Assembly: GCF_009389715.1 (NCBI RefSeq)
Contig: NC_052395.1
Location: 19,991,993-20,055,992, forward strand
Direction of reading: 5' to 3'
Length of the DNA stretch: 64,000 nt
DNA from: Phoenix dactylifera
Taxonomy: Eukaryota; Streptophyta; Magnoliopsida; Arecales; Arecaceae
Positions 32,575 through 45,232 of the stretch are shown piece by piece (position 1 is the first letter of the stretch; each line of letters begins with the position of its first letter). The position numbers were made by a program, and so were the translations under genes. A model generated the notes under the pieces. That model saw only the letters and a program-made list of their open reading frames with translations, was not told the DNA's origin and ran no database searches.

Positions 32575-33240
32575 TCTTTCAAGAAAAGAGTGTATTTTCT
32601 TATCTCGACTCTAAAATCAATAATAGGATATCCAAATTAATGATCTATCATTGATCATGATTTATACCACTAAAAATATCTAAAAAATAAAAATTACATA
32701 TTTTGATGATCCCTAAGCTATGTATCATAGGATAGAAAAATGAATGCTTAAAATGTTATAAAACTATATATTGCTATGATCCAAGCATTAAAATCTATTG
32801 ATTTTCTATCTTTTGTGTACATATATAAATCATGATTAATAAATGGATTCTCAATTTAAATATTTTAGCATGTATTTTAGCATATTAGCACAATAAAAAT
32901 AAGTTAGAGTCTATCAAAATACATGATTTTTTTAAATATTTAGTAGCAAAGATTAGGGTCAATGGTGAGAATTTTCGATTTAGATATGCCATTATTGATT
33001 TTGGAGTTATGAGGAATAGTTACACTTTTCTCTCAATAGGAATATAATCCATATTAGCACAATAAAAATCATCCATTTTTGTGTATGCATGATGCATAAG
33101 TTAGAGTCAATCCAAATACATGATTTTTTAAAAAAAATTAGTACAAATGCCGGGGTCAATGGTGAGAATTTTTGATTTGGATACCCCATTATTGATTTTA
33201 GAGTTAAGAAGAGTAGATACACTTTTCTATGAATACAAGA
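32575..33240. repeat. Second inverted-repeat element with an internal direct duplication
   Basis: The left arm (about 32583-32635, AAAAGAGTGTATTTTC and ACTCTAAAATCAATAATAGG) is the reverse complement, with changes, of the right arm (about 33182-33235). A second copy of the right-arm side, about 175 bp away, lies at 32960-33040; shared words are GGTCAATGGTGAGAATTTT and CATTATTGATTTT. A MITE with one duplicated side is the simplest reading. Confidence 0.6.
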
Positions 33241-33440
33241 AGAATAGGGGAAGGATATCATGCCTTCTATTGAAATTTCAATAAAATTCCATGTACCATA
33301 TTTTTGGATGCTTATCAATTCATAACCAAAACCAACAGACTACTATTTCTCTTTATTTTGGGGGCTTATCATGCCTTCTTGTATCCTCCCCATACATGCC
33401 TTAGTGCGGGATGGGGCGGATAAAGTACGTCAATATATAT

Positions 33441-35673
33441 CACTATAATAAAAGAGATTATTAATGACAAAAAATTTGATAATAAAAGAAATTTTGTCAA
33501 TAAAACTAAAACTTTGGCGACAAAAAGTAGCTTTCATCATTCTACTAGAATTAGCAATTTTTCATAATGAAAATTATTTTTGTTAGAAAATTATGTCACC
33601 GAATGTCCGGTACAAATTGTCACCATATGGAGAGAATTTTTTTGTGACAATCTTTACGATATCATGACAAAAGTTTATCGTCACTAACAATTCATAAATT
33701 TCATGATGAAATATCTTGAGTTACTACATATGTTTAGTTTTGATGTCTTAAATTTCTCGTCACTTATTCATGTTTTATTTACAAAGACTAGAAATTATCT
33801 ATAATTGCTTTTGTGACAAAAATAATAGTATTACTAAATATCTAGGGCCAATTCTCACCATATGGAGGGAATTTTTTTATGACAATCTTTATGACAAAGT
33901 TTATCATCAATAAGATTTTGTAAATTTCATGATAAAATATCTTTAATTACTAAATATGTATGCCGTTACAGACTTAAATTTTTCTTCATCTATTCTTATT
34001 TTATTTCAAAAAATTACAATTTTATTATAATTATTGTTCATGACAAAAATAATAACTTTACCAATGGTTGCAATTTTCATGACGATAGTAATGTCTCATC
34101 ACCAAACTATTATTAATAAAAAAAATTTCACAAAATTTTTTTGGCATCACAAGTATGATACTAATTTTACATAGTTTTGAGAAATCTTTTCTATGAAGAT
34201 TTTTACTATACTATGACAAAATATTGTTGCGACAAAATATTACTGTAATTATCATTAAAAATATATAGTAATTAATTATATATAACTATTGTTGGTGACA
34301 ATAAAATTTCATCACCAATAACTGTAATTTTGTTAACAAAAATAAAGGTTTGTCATCAAATAAGTATTAGTGATTTTTTTAGCAGCAAAAATTATATCTG
34401 TGAAAAAATTTTATCGCCATAAATATGATACCAAAAGTTATGGTAACAAGTTAATGATCTAAGATTAATTATTAAACTTGCATAGAGTTTGATTCAACAA
34501 AGAGTTTGAATCACTTATCCAACATAATTTGAATTAAAAATATATTAACAATTAAATGATTTAAATTATTTAAGTTTTTCTATATTAAATGAGATTACTA
34601 CTTTTTAATTGAAGCATTAATAAAAAGAATCATAAATTATTGATACTTTTGAATATTGGAGTATATGAAATTATTGATACTTTTAAATATTTTAAATAAA
34701 AAGATTTTCAAAATATTATAGATAAGAAAATAAAGTTAATCATTTTGTTTATCAAAAGAAAGAGGGTTGATTTTTTTATGAAAATAATTAATTATTAAAA
34801 TATGAATTATCCTAATATATTTGAAATGACCATATTTTTACAATGTGAACAAGTTTGAATAAGTAAAATAAACTATAATTATATATTAGAATTAATATTG
34901 TCATAGTGGCTTCTAGCAAGCAACAATCTAAAATATTTTAGGTACGATCCATTGTATAGGAGTACATAAAAGGAATAGACTCAGTCAGACAACATCCAAC
35001 CCATTCTCAACTCTAATATTCATTATTGAATCTTTTAGTGATGAAGAGTGCCATCCATTATTTTTTTACATTTTATGATGAATAATATTGTCATAAAAAT
35101 ATAAATTTTTGACGATGAGATTGTTTACGTCACCTTATATTAATTTTTAGTTTTTATCCAAGTCTGATCAGATGCAAGGTTTTCTATCTAAATTCAATCC
35201 GAACCAAATGTTGAAATGGATACAGTCGAATAATATCTGACTCATTTTCAACTCTAAAATCCATTATTAAATCTTTTAGCGACAAAGTACCATTTATCGA
35301 CAAAATTCTTTTACTTTTTATAACAAAAAATATTATCACAAAAATATGAAATTTTTTGATGACGAGTTTTGTTTGCATCACCACAAATAAGTCTTTGGTG
35401 ATGAAAAATATGCCATATCGTGATAAAATTTTTAATTTCTTGTGATAGAAACTATCATCACTAAATGCTTTACCATTTTGTGTTGAATATATTTTTATTA
35501 TAATTAATATATATTTGTTGACGAAATTTTCTATCGTCACTATACACCTATAGCGACATACTTTCCTAACGAGCATTTTATCAATTTTTTTTGTCACCAA
35601 AATTCTTTTATGATGAGATTGACTTTTTTTGGTGATGATGTTTTTCATCAAAATATTATTTTTTATTGTAGTC
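33441..35673. mobile_element. Non-autonomous CACTA-like (EnSpm) element, about 2.2 kb
   Basis: The left end is CACTATAATAAAA. The right end on the minus strand reads (G)ACTACAATAAAAAAT, a CACTA-type terminal repeat with its first base changed. The interior is packed with variants of GTGACAAAAATT and TTTGTCACCAA in both orientations, the subterminal-repeat pattern of CACTA transposons. No transposase is seen. The 155-codon frame at 35184-35651 (minus) is built from these repeats and is not a gene. A clean 3-bp target duplication is not visible, so it is old or its ends have changed. Confidence 0.75.
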
Positions 35674-35940
35674 TTGGAGTGGGGTGGGTAGAGTTAAATG
35701 AGACAGGTTGGACGGATCGGGTCAAGTAAAACTACAAAATTTATTATTTTTTTGCATACAAATCAATTTTTTTACCTTAAGAAGAAATTTTTTGAAGAGC
35801 TATATATATATATATCTGAATCGGGGTCAAGATGGGTTTTATCATTACTCGTGCCCAACCCAAATCCTCTACAAGTCAGGTAAAGCTCGGCCTATTAGGA
35901 CTTGGTTAAGTTGGGTACCGGCGGAGTAAATTGCCACCCC
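35674..35940. mobile_element. Possible hAT-like element end
   Basis: The right edge reads TTGCCACCCCTAG, that is, TAGGGGTGGCAA inverted, a common hAT-type terminus in plants. GC-rich words such as GGGTGGGTAGAG right of the CACTA-like element resemble GGGATGGGGCGGATAAAG just left of it (33404-33425), so the CACTA-like element may have inserted into an earlier hAT-like one. Confidence 0.3.
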
Positions 35941-36284
35941 TAGTTTTAAATTACTTCTACAAATGTGAGTTTTTATCAAATCTTACTAATGAAAGAAAAG
36001 AAAGCAAGAAAAGCAGCTTCACTAGTTGGATGATATTGTTTTTGATATTGTAGCATGAATAGTGCCATATAGTAATCTTGTATTTCATTTAAAGGAAACT
36101 TTCTAAATTACCCCTAGACCCTATTAAATACCAAAAACACGTTACAATATTAAATTGCAACCGTTGGCTTTTATGCTTCAATTTACTCCTCCAAAGCACC
36201 AGTTAAATGTATGTGGTCCAAGTATCCCTTCATAAATTAATGATCATGCAATTATAGTCCTCTATTGCTTGAATTGACAATAAG

Positions 36285-36365
36285 TCGACATATGTATGTG
36301 TATGTATGTATGTGTGTGCGTGCATGCATGTGTGTGTACATATATATATGTATGTATTTATGCAT
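36285..36365. repeat. TATG/TGTG-rich microsatellite
   Basis: Imperfect (GTAT)n/(TGTG)n run. An open frame read from the other strand is an artefact of the repeat. Confidence 0.75.
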
Positions 36366-36857
36366 GAGCACAATATACATGTAGCATGTACATAAACCAA
36401 AGGTATGTGTGAGGTATATGCTAATAAGGTTGCTATGATTTGAAGCCATATCCAATTGGATGAAATTTGAAGATGTGGGTTGCAAAGTAAGAATCCAAAC
36501 TATTGAATCTATAATCTCTAAATTATATGTCGACTAAGGTTTCTTTTTTCTTTTCCAAAATTTTCTTGTCTATATACATCAATTTATGTTGAAAGGGATA
36601 ATATATATGGATAGAGCTAATGCCCTAAGATGCATCATAGGCCAGGCTATCTTAATAAACACTCTCTTCCCCTGATAAATACTATTCAATCCCTCTTTTC
36701 TTATCAAATAAATACTTTGCAACTCTTCCTTTCTTTAACTTTGACCGCTGTTATAGTCGTAGTATAGTGTTAGGAATGAAAGTATGAAGCCGTAACACAG
36801 TGAGGAGTCTCCAGGGCCAAGGAAGTAGACGAAAGAGATAGCTTGGTAATAGTCTTT

Positions 36858-36996
36858 GCTTAGCCCTAATCCTCAACTAATATATCTTTTTTATTTTTAT
36901 TTTTATTTTTATTTTGCAAATCCTTAGCTTAGCCCTAATCCTCAACTAATATATCTTTCTTATTTTTATTTTTATTTTTGTTTTGTAAATCCTTAG
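36858..36996. repeat. Tandem duplication, 69-bp unit, two copies
   Basis: GCTTAGCCCTAATCCTCAAC, then TAATATATCTTT and a TTTTTA repeat tail, occurs at 36858 and 36927. The copies are nearly identical. Confidence 0.9.
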
Positions 36997-39900
36997 CGAT
37001 ATTAGAAATACAACTGCGCTGATAGTACGGGTTCAATCAACTGGCCTTGATTACAAATTTACAAGAAAAATTGTTGAAAAATTGAATTAGTTGGTGATTG
37101 CATTCATTGGTTACGAATCGATGATTTGCAGAACATAGAATTGCCATCTTCGCATGCCTGTGCAATATTTGGAATTAAAAATTTTTAGCTAAAATTTTAT
37201 CATGTGATGATATTTATATTGGTTTATGGTTTTTCTCTTTATAGATCATTTCATCAAATAGAATTGATCTGTGGCTATATGGATGCAATAGTTCTATTTT
37301 TAAAGCATCCTGTGGCAACTTCAGCAAATCAAGTTGAAAGTAATAATATATTTTGCCCTTTCCTTGCTACCTCTGGGAACAAGTGAAGAGAGGACCCACC
37401 TTTTTTACTCCTTCCTCCCATCAGATCTCTTCTTCTTCTCTATTTTTCTATTAATCTTACAATAGTATATTCTAAATAAAGAAAGAATGAGGGTTCTATA
37501 ATTTTCTTCCTTTCATTTATTAAGTCCTGCTTTTCTACTTGCATGTTATTTTTTGAAACTATTAAATTTGTTCATACAAGATTTCAACTTAATTTTATGA
37601 GTAAATGAGATTTTTAAGAACAAAAGGGTTCTTTCTCTATTGGAGTTTTTATCAATAATTACCTAAATAGTTTACAATTGAAATTCATGTAAAGTTGCCC
37701 CATTGTTCCATGTCTATTTTATAAATGTAAAATTTTGAAAACTGTTCTTACTTGTATATGTTGTACTTCTATTATTTTTTTAACTTTTTAAGAATCAATA
37801 ATAGTTATTAATTTATGAGAAATGTATATATAATTTTTAGTTGGTTTTTAAAAACAATTTTTAGTTGGATTTATATCTTTTGGATTATTGGGTTTGCAAG
37901 CCATAAAAGATCTTAGTGTATTCATGTTAAGATGCATGCCTCATCTATGAGGAATTTGAAAGCATACTTATTCCCAGTACTTGTATGAATCGTTTTGAAT
38001 AAAAACTAAATATTTGAACTGATATATATCATTATAGTTAGTAGAATAGAATTTGTGAAACATAGGGTTAACACCCTTAGATTAGCTATAGTTAACTTAT
38101 AACCATCTTGAGGCATAACAATTATTCTTCTATAAATATTAAAAGGCAACTATTTTATCTTTTATAGATGTTCACATACCAAGAGTTGTTGTCATATAAA
38201 AATTGTATGATGGTAAATTTTGTAGACACTATTTAAATTGAGCAAACATAAATCAATACATATTTGTTACTATTTGGATCTTTTCTAACCTAATTGTTTA
38301 TTTAAGTGGTGGAATTGAGTTCTAACACAATTTTATGTAGTAGTAAAGTCTAATCATTAACAACTAGGACAATACTAATCCAAAAATGACAGGAAATAAG
38401 CTCAAACTATATGCTAAGAGATTTGCATGTAAATACTTATTGCTAAAATTATCTTAGTTCTACTAACTTTAGAGTGATTGTCTTGTGAAAAGGTAGTTTC
38501 GCATTCAAGTCTAAAAATTCATAAATCTATCAAAGTTTTTTGCTTTTAATTAGAAGCAGATGGCTATTTATCACTATCACATTTATATAAGATGCCATCC
38601 ATATTTTTTATAAAACCAAATATATTTATTATTATCTAAAATATTTAGACTAAGTTTATATCACCTTCTTGTTACCTTTTGTACCTTAAAGAATGGTCAT
38701 AATTGTTTTTAATTTTGTTGACTCAATCTTGCATGTTAGATTAGAAAGAGTATAGGATATTTTTCTTGAGAAAGAAAAGGAGTCCCACCCATATTAACTA
38801 GAGTTACATTTGGTCCTAATCGATATCTTCTTTTTGTCTCAGGTATGTCCAAATAAACCTTATTTGCTTATATGTCTGTTCATACATTTGACTTTTTCTT
38901 TTCATAAGCATGTTCTTTATTTCGTCTAGATATTACTTTTCATTGAGGGAAAGAAATGAATTTACAATAAGGTATGTTCATGTGTGCTGACTTGAGATAT
39001 CAAATCATATTCTATTTTAATAACCGTTATTTCATTACAGGGTTTTATAAGATTATCAGGTTCATATTACCTATGTTCTTATTAATAACTATTCTCATTC
39101 ATAAATATAATCTTTAGAATGTCTCTTGTTTTTGCTAAATTTTTAGTAAGATTAGGAAGCTTCATAAAGTTATGAGGTTCAACTTACATGTGTTCTTATT
39201 GGTAGCAATATTTGTTGGTAGATAAGAACTTCAACAATTGTGCGATTTAAGTTAAATTTTTACACATGTAGCATTTGAATAGATATTAGAGAAATAAAAA
39301 ACAAATAGAGTCATGATGGAGAAGTTTCCATAGATAAGGAATAGAAGGATCAGAAACAAGTAAATTAGGAAACGAAATGCATGTTTTAAAAAAGAAATTT
39401 TGACCACATCTCAATATATGTCTAGTAAATTGGACTCTTAATTATATTCTTAATAAGGCGATCATTCTTATTAGACTTGCAGTGCTACCTCCTGATCTTT
39501 TTTTTTTTTTTTTTTTTGCACACATATAACAAAAGGGAAGTTAAGAATTCTAGTAGGTCCTAGATTTATCAAACAGAAGAAAAGTTGCTAACAAATTAAG
39601 GGCGAGAAATATCTAATGATTTGGATAATCCCTCAAGGTAAATGTCTTATAGGATGGACTTCTATTATATGGTTGTGGAGCAAATTTCTTGAAATATTAT
39701 ATATCTTGCTATTTCTTTAGGTAGAACTCTTTATTAGGGAAGTATCTATATCTTTCAAAAAATTGGTACTGATATTCAAACAATTATTTTTGTCAAAAGG
39801 CCAAAGGTAATGGTTTAGATGCAACTTAGTAGCATGGTAGATGCTATATATTGTCCCTTTGCAAGTGTTGCCAGGTAGGTATGTGCTGGTCTTGATAATT

Positions 39901-40786
39901 GACATGCATCTATTAAAATTTAGAAAATTAATTAATAGTTGATAGCCTATAGCTAATGGGGCACATGTATTTACAGGAGCCATCTCATTTTGAATAAGAG
40001 TGCAATACATAGTGGTAGCATCATGATACTATCTACCAAGGCAATGTGGTACTTGACAAAGGATGCTCTTATGTGCATATTGAAACTTGACCCAGAAACT
40101 CTTCTCACATTATTGAGTTCATGTGAGACAAAACTTACATGTTACCTTTAACAATGCCTTGCCCACATCATACTGTTCTTCACTATATCCACCAATATCA
40201 GTGTCCTTGCAACTACTGAGAGTTGTCAGAATCTTCGATCTTTAACACTTTAGAAACCACTTGTCAGGGAGACAGAGAGTCTAAGATAAGATAAGAGACT
40301 TAAAAGCTCAATCTACTAGTTTTTTAAGCCCAACCATGCATATGAATTCTTTCTTCAGATATTATTTACTCAATATGGGGTTAAACCTCACATGATCTTT
40401 AGCAGTTGGTAGTTTATACTTTATAGTCAAAGGTTATAACATGTAATGCGTTGGAGCTATCTCATTTCGAGACGAATGTAATACATCAGAGGAAGCATTG
40501 TGACGGTGTAATCTAGGCAGTACGGCAACCGCACCTTCAAGGCTGGGAGATAAAAGAGATATTAAACCCATTTTCAATCTATTTGCATTTTTTATTTCTC
40601 CTTCATAATTTTACTATATTCTCCTTTTGAACTCAAAAGTGTCATTTGAGTATGAAACAGCTAAAAGGATTGTGAGATTGATGAGAGATAGGGAGATTAA
40701 AGAGAACAAAAAGGAGATGGGTAGGGATTTCGGTGCTTATATCTTTGTTCTTGTGGAGAGGGTTTATTGTAGTTTCCAAGGTTATC
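36997..40786. other. Intergenic, AT-rich, no gene seen
   Basis: About 3.8 kb without a recognisable coding frame, RNA gene or delimited transposon. A run of about 20 T at 39500-39519 could be a retroelement tail, but no body could be assigned. Confidence 0.5.
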
Positions 40787-40789
40787 TAA

Positions 40790-41517
40790 GGCATCATTTG
40801 GTAGAGTTATTGCTAGTACAGCTTTCGAAAGTAGAGATTTTTAAAGTAAAACTTTTATAAAAAGCTATTTGCTGTTTGGTAACTATATTTTTAGAGTAAT
40901 GTGGAACTTTAATATATATTTGGTAAACAAACTAAGAAAGTACTTTTAGTATGACAAAATGACCATAAATGATATTGCATAGTATTATACAATAGAATAT
41001 AATAAAATATAGTACGTATTAATACATAAATATATGATATAGTATAATATTACTATAATATAACATTATTATAATATAGTATATAATATTATATAATGTA
41101 GCATAATAATATAACATAAATTGATATTATGTAACATAACGTATCAATGTATTATGATATAATACATATAAAATTTTATATTTATAGTATAATACGATAA
41201 TAAAGGTATAAAATATTATAATTATTATCATTATATATTAATATTTATTAATATAATATTTTTAGGAACTAATTTTTGTAATTATAATATTTTGTCATGG
41301 GTATTTTAGTCTAAAAAAAATTTATAAATCAAAATAACTTTCCGACGCATGTTAAAAGTGTTTTTTCAAAGGAACTCCCAATAAACTATTTTAGTTTTCT
41401 CGCAAAGCAACAATAACTTTTTGATTTTTTTACCAAACACTTATATTCCATCCAAAAGTATTTTTAGAGGGTTAGAAAGTGATTTCTAGTCCACCAAAAG
41501 CTCTACCAAGCAAAGTC
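40790..41517. mobile_element. Tourist-like (PIF/Harbinger) MITE, 728 bp, with TAA target duplication
   Basis: The left end is GGCATCATTTGGTAGAGTTA; the right end, inverted, is GACTTTGCTTGGTAGAGCTT. Both share TTGGTAGAG at the same distance from the tip. The element is flanked on both sides by TAA (40787-40789 and 41518-41520), the 3-bp duplication typical of PIF/Harbinger insertions. The interior is extremely AT-rich (runs of TATAATAT) and has no coding capacity. It sits about 250 bp upstream of the IDD gene's start codon. Confidence 0.8.
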
Positions 41518-41768
41518 TAAGTAGATTCCTCACCTAAGTTTTGCTAATTAGTCAAAAAATTGAAAAGTAAATATCTCATGTCCAATTGTCTATTAATTTC
41601 TCTAGTTTCCATTTTTTTTCTTTCTTTTTTGTACCCATTTCATTTCTAATGAAATGTAAGTGGTCTTTTGCACCATTTTGCTAAAAAAACGCCCTTCTTA
41701 GCTACTTTTTATGAATTCTCAGCTAATTAAATTCGGAATTTTTTTCTTCCAGCGCTATCTTCGCAAGG

Positions 41769-43260
41769 ATGTCTAGAGATGATTCTACTATTGTCCCTCC
41801 AGCCCAAGTTCCAGATGAAGACGTAAACCGGAGTCACGATTCTCCAGAAAATCAACAGAGACCCAGGAGGAGGAGAAACAAACCAGGAAACCCCGGTGCT
41901 TCTCTCTATATGCTGACTTACCCTTGATTCATTTATTTGTTTTCTTTTTAATTGTGGATTGCTGTTCCTTCTTAATACGATTAACTAATTCCACTTGTTG
42001 AAATAGACCCAAGGGCCAAGGTGATCGCTCTGTCACCAAGGGAATTATTGGCAAAAGCTGACTACTTCTGTCAGATGTGCCCTAGGGTGTTCCAAACACA
42101 GCAAAAGCTCCAAGTCCATCAACGGAGCCACAGCATCCCATGGATATTTCAACCAAGCGACCGTAATGATCTCAAGCCTGTGTACGTTTGTCCCGAGCCC
42201 ACCTGCGTTCACCACAACCCTCTTCGCGCACTCAGCGACATTACCGGGATAAAGAAGCATTACTACCGCAAGCACTGCGAACCAAAGTGGCGATGCGATA
42301 AGTGCCGCAAGATGTACGCCGTGGAGGCGGATTTGAAGGCGCACAGGAAGATATGCAGCACATACCGGTGTGAGTGCGGCCGTCCATTCCCGGGGTGAGG
42401 CTGCCAGTCTCTCCAGTTCATTCCATCTGCGACTCCATGACCCTTACACTGCAATCAAGTGTTGTTGTGATTTAATGCAGGAGAGAGGAATGTGATGCTC
42501 ATAGACAACTACAGCAATGCGGAACGACTAGGGAGGAAATGAGATCCCCTAATGACAGCCTCAATCTCCTGTTATGGCTTTCTGAAGAGGTAAGATATAA
42601 CCGGTCCTCTTCACTGACATGCTACCTGATCATCTTGATTTCTGAGCCATCATTTCATGGGATTTATTCATGGAGTTTTTGCAGAATCCTTCTTCCAACC
42701 ATCCCGGCATGGTGTCCGGGACGGACTTAATATCGACGCCGCCGGTGCAGCATGAGGAGGTGGCGACGGGTGCGGCCGCAAGCGATCCATCGTCCTCATC
42801 ATTCTTCGGTGGTTTATTAGGCTCGATGAACGGACAGCAGCAGAACGAGTTCCAAAGCTTTGCGCAAGAGACACCATACAGCTCCTCCTCACCCTCGTAC
42901 TTCCATCAGGTGATCAACTTAACGGAGCAGTCACAGGGGAATGAGTTGCAGTGTTTTGGGCCTGGGTTGCAATTCTTTGGGCAGGATCCAGTCGTAAGTT
43001 CTTCCTTTCCTTTCGAGATTCCGAATATGGAGACTGACTATGTGGCTGCTATTTCTGTCGGACTGTCTGCACCAACCGAGGGCCAAGGAAGAAGGATGGA
43101 TCCACCGATATACTCCAGTGGCATGGTACAGCCCGATCAGGGAGGACTGATGACCGTGCCTTTTAGTGGCCCGGAGGTGCAACCAGCGGCTCTGCTGCCA
43201 ATACCGTCGCCAAGCCCTTCTCAGCTCGATGAGCTTGAGCGTCTGGTCATGGAAGATTGA
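41769..43260 (+). CDS. IDD-type (INDETERMINATE DOMAIN) C2H2 zinc-finger protein, divergent
   Basis: IDD proteins are plant nuclear transcription factors. Four exons, 41769-41895, 42007-42394, 42481-42589 and 42685-43260, splice in frame with GT..AG sites to 399 aa. The N-terminus has a basic RRRRNKPGNP (33-42), matching the usual KKKRNLPGNP nuclear signal. Finger 1 uses C64, C67, H80, H84. Finger 2, with the family signature VYVCPEPTCVHHNP, uses C104, C109, H127, H132. Finger 3 (C2HC) uses C139, C142, H155, C159. A fourth finger begins C164, C166 and may end H179, C185. The last spacing is wider than the usual HxxxC, and the link between fingers 3 and 4 is two residues short. The C-terminal MSATALLQKAAQ motif of canonical IDDs is absent; the tail is Ser/Gln-rich and ends LDELERLVMED. 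The start is the first ATG, with no upstream in-frame alternative needed. Likely a real but fast-evolving IDD paralogue. Confidence 0.9.
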
Positions 43261-44469
43261 TTTCTTGCGACTCGAGGAGGTGGCGATTATTTATATCATT
43301 TGAACCTTTTGTGGATGGACTTTGTTATGCGGAAGTTGTCTTAATGGTGCTGACTTATTACCAAATATTTTGCTTATAAACATTTTGCAGACATTAGGAA
43401 ATAATCAAGTTTTACCCAAAAAATAATCATCAAGTAGAACTGGGTAAAGAAAGAAAGATGTGATGGGTTCATAATTTTATTCTTCAGGCCATCTAATGCA
43501 TGGTGCATGCGCTATGCACTTAGAAACTTTTTGGACTTTCAATCAGCATATCTGTGAGAAACTTTTTGTCTATGTGAAACTTTGTTTTTTTTATTGTCTA
43601 TGGGGAGCTTGCTCCACGTAGAGATGAGAAAACAAGTCGGTTTTTAGGCAAAACTGCTCTGTTTTTGCTGTTCTTTAGAAAATTCTGAATCGCTTCAAAA
43701 GATGGACAACATCTATGCCCGAAGAAACTGATTGATTGTCATGGAGGAGCCTTCGGAAGACTAGCCTTGCTGTTTTTTTCTTCTTTTTTTTCTTTTTTTT
43801 TTCTTCAGATGGTAGATGCTCTGAATTCGCTCACTTTTCCTCCTGACGCTGAAAAAGAACTGATTCAGATTGCTGCACACTGAATAGGAAATTCTGATTG
43901 CAGATGGTTTGGATTCTCATTTGATGTCTTTACTTGCTGCCGAAAGTTGGATTCTTGCTCTTCTTATTAGCAAAACAAGGAAGAAGCTCTGTAATCTCTG
44001 AAATCTCCTGTGTTGTCTGCCGTTCTCTGTTTTTTTTTTTTTTTTTTTGGTCAGCGACTTCTCTGCTGGTTAAGCTCGTAACTTTGACTCTCTTGTACAG
44101 TTTTATTTAATAAATTTCAGGCGGCAGCCCTGCTGCTTCCCAATTCATCAAAAAGAGAGAAATGAGAAAACAACTGCAAGGAGCCCCTAGTGATTTTTTT
44201 TTTTGCAATGAGTTGATGAAACTCCTGCCCCTAATTCCATGTTCTCCTGTTCTCCTAGTTCCTATGTCCCATCTAAGAAATTGATCATCATCTAGACTCT
44301 TGATAGTGTAGAATGATTTGACCCCTAAAATCCAACCTGCTTATTTGATTTGTCTTGCAACTCTTCGCCACTAACATTCATGGGAAACATCACATGAATC
44401 TGTCCTCAGTTCACAAACAACTCTTAAGTAGACTTTGTATAAAAAGCAATTTATCAAATCTATATACTT
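43261..44469. other. 3' flank of the IDD gene and intergenic DNA
   Basis: The first few hundred bases should be 3' UTR, but no single strong poly(A) signal stands out. T-rich runs at 43765-43805 and 44029-44048 have no assigned element. No gene recognised. Confidence 0.4.
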
Positions 44470-45232
44470 TGTTAGCCTAGATGCACAAATATAATTGATA
44501 AATCAATACTTAAATATTTTTAATATTTAAAAATAGTAAATAAGAAGAATAAACTAGTAAATAATTAACTTGACAATAAAATAATAAAATGAAGAAAGAG
44601 AGAGAAGATGGCCTGTGAATCGAAGCACGCTGATGCGTTGTCCCAAAAAAGTTTATGCCCTCCACGTACGGATTTGCTGACACAGATCTCCTAAAGATAT
44701 GATGACCCAGAACAGAACCACGTCTTCCCCATCAGTGCGCCTCCAGGGAAGAAAGAAGAGTACGTTTACGCTTGCAGATAGTTCAAAAGAAACTTAGAAA
44801 AATTATGAGGAGAAGAAAATTTTTTATTATTTCTTTTCTCTCCAATGATCTCTAGAGCCCTTTTTATATACGCTTTTGGAATAGGAAGAAGAGAAATATT
44901 CATTGTATTTGAAATGATCCTTAGAGCCCTTTATATAGGATCAGACGCGTCAAAAGAAGTAGACTCTCCTCCCGCGGATTGATGACGTGTCTTTTTGTAC
45001 TCCTTTGATTCTGCGGCTTGTTGCATCTTGGCCGCCCATACGTTCTTCCTTCTTCGGGGGATCTTTCCATGCTTGCTCTTACGCATGGATGCATGACACT
45101 TGCCATGGCCTGCTTCCTTTGGGGATCTTTCCATGTTTGCTCCCTTCTTTGTGCACGGATGCTTGCCACTTGGCTGTTGACCAAGTCAAACGTTTGATTT
45201 TTAAATTTTGAAATATTTGATTTAATTCAACA
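44470..45232 (-). repeat. 3' LTR of the 44.5-50.3 kb Copia element
   Basis: 763 bp, TG..CA bounded. It contains two related blocks built on GGGGATCTTTCCATG at about 45056 and 45118, each followed by an ACGCATGGATGC-like word, an internal duplication also present in the other LTR. Open frames here reflect those repeats. Confidence 0.9.

Noticed and set aside
35184-35651. 155-codon minus-strand frame in the CACTA-like element
   Set aside because: Built from the subterminal repeats, with no similarity to a transposase.
40627-40860. 77-codon plus frame upstream of the IDD gene
   Set aside because: It crosses the boundary of the Tourist-like MITE and has no family resemblance.
44921-45184. 87-codon minus frame in the left LTR, with a similar 82-codon frame in the right LTR
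   Set aside because: Both follow an internal repeat of the LTR, so their similarity comes from the LTRs being copies, not from coding selection.
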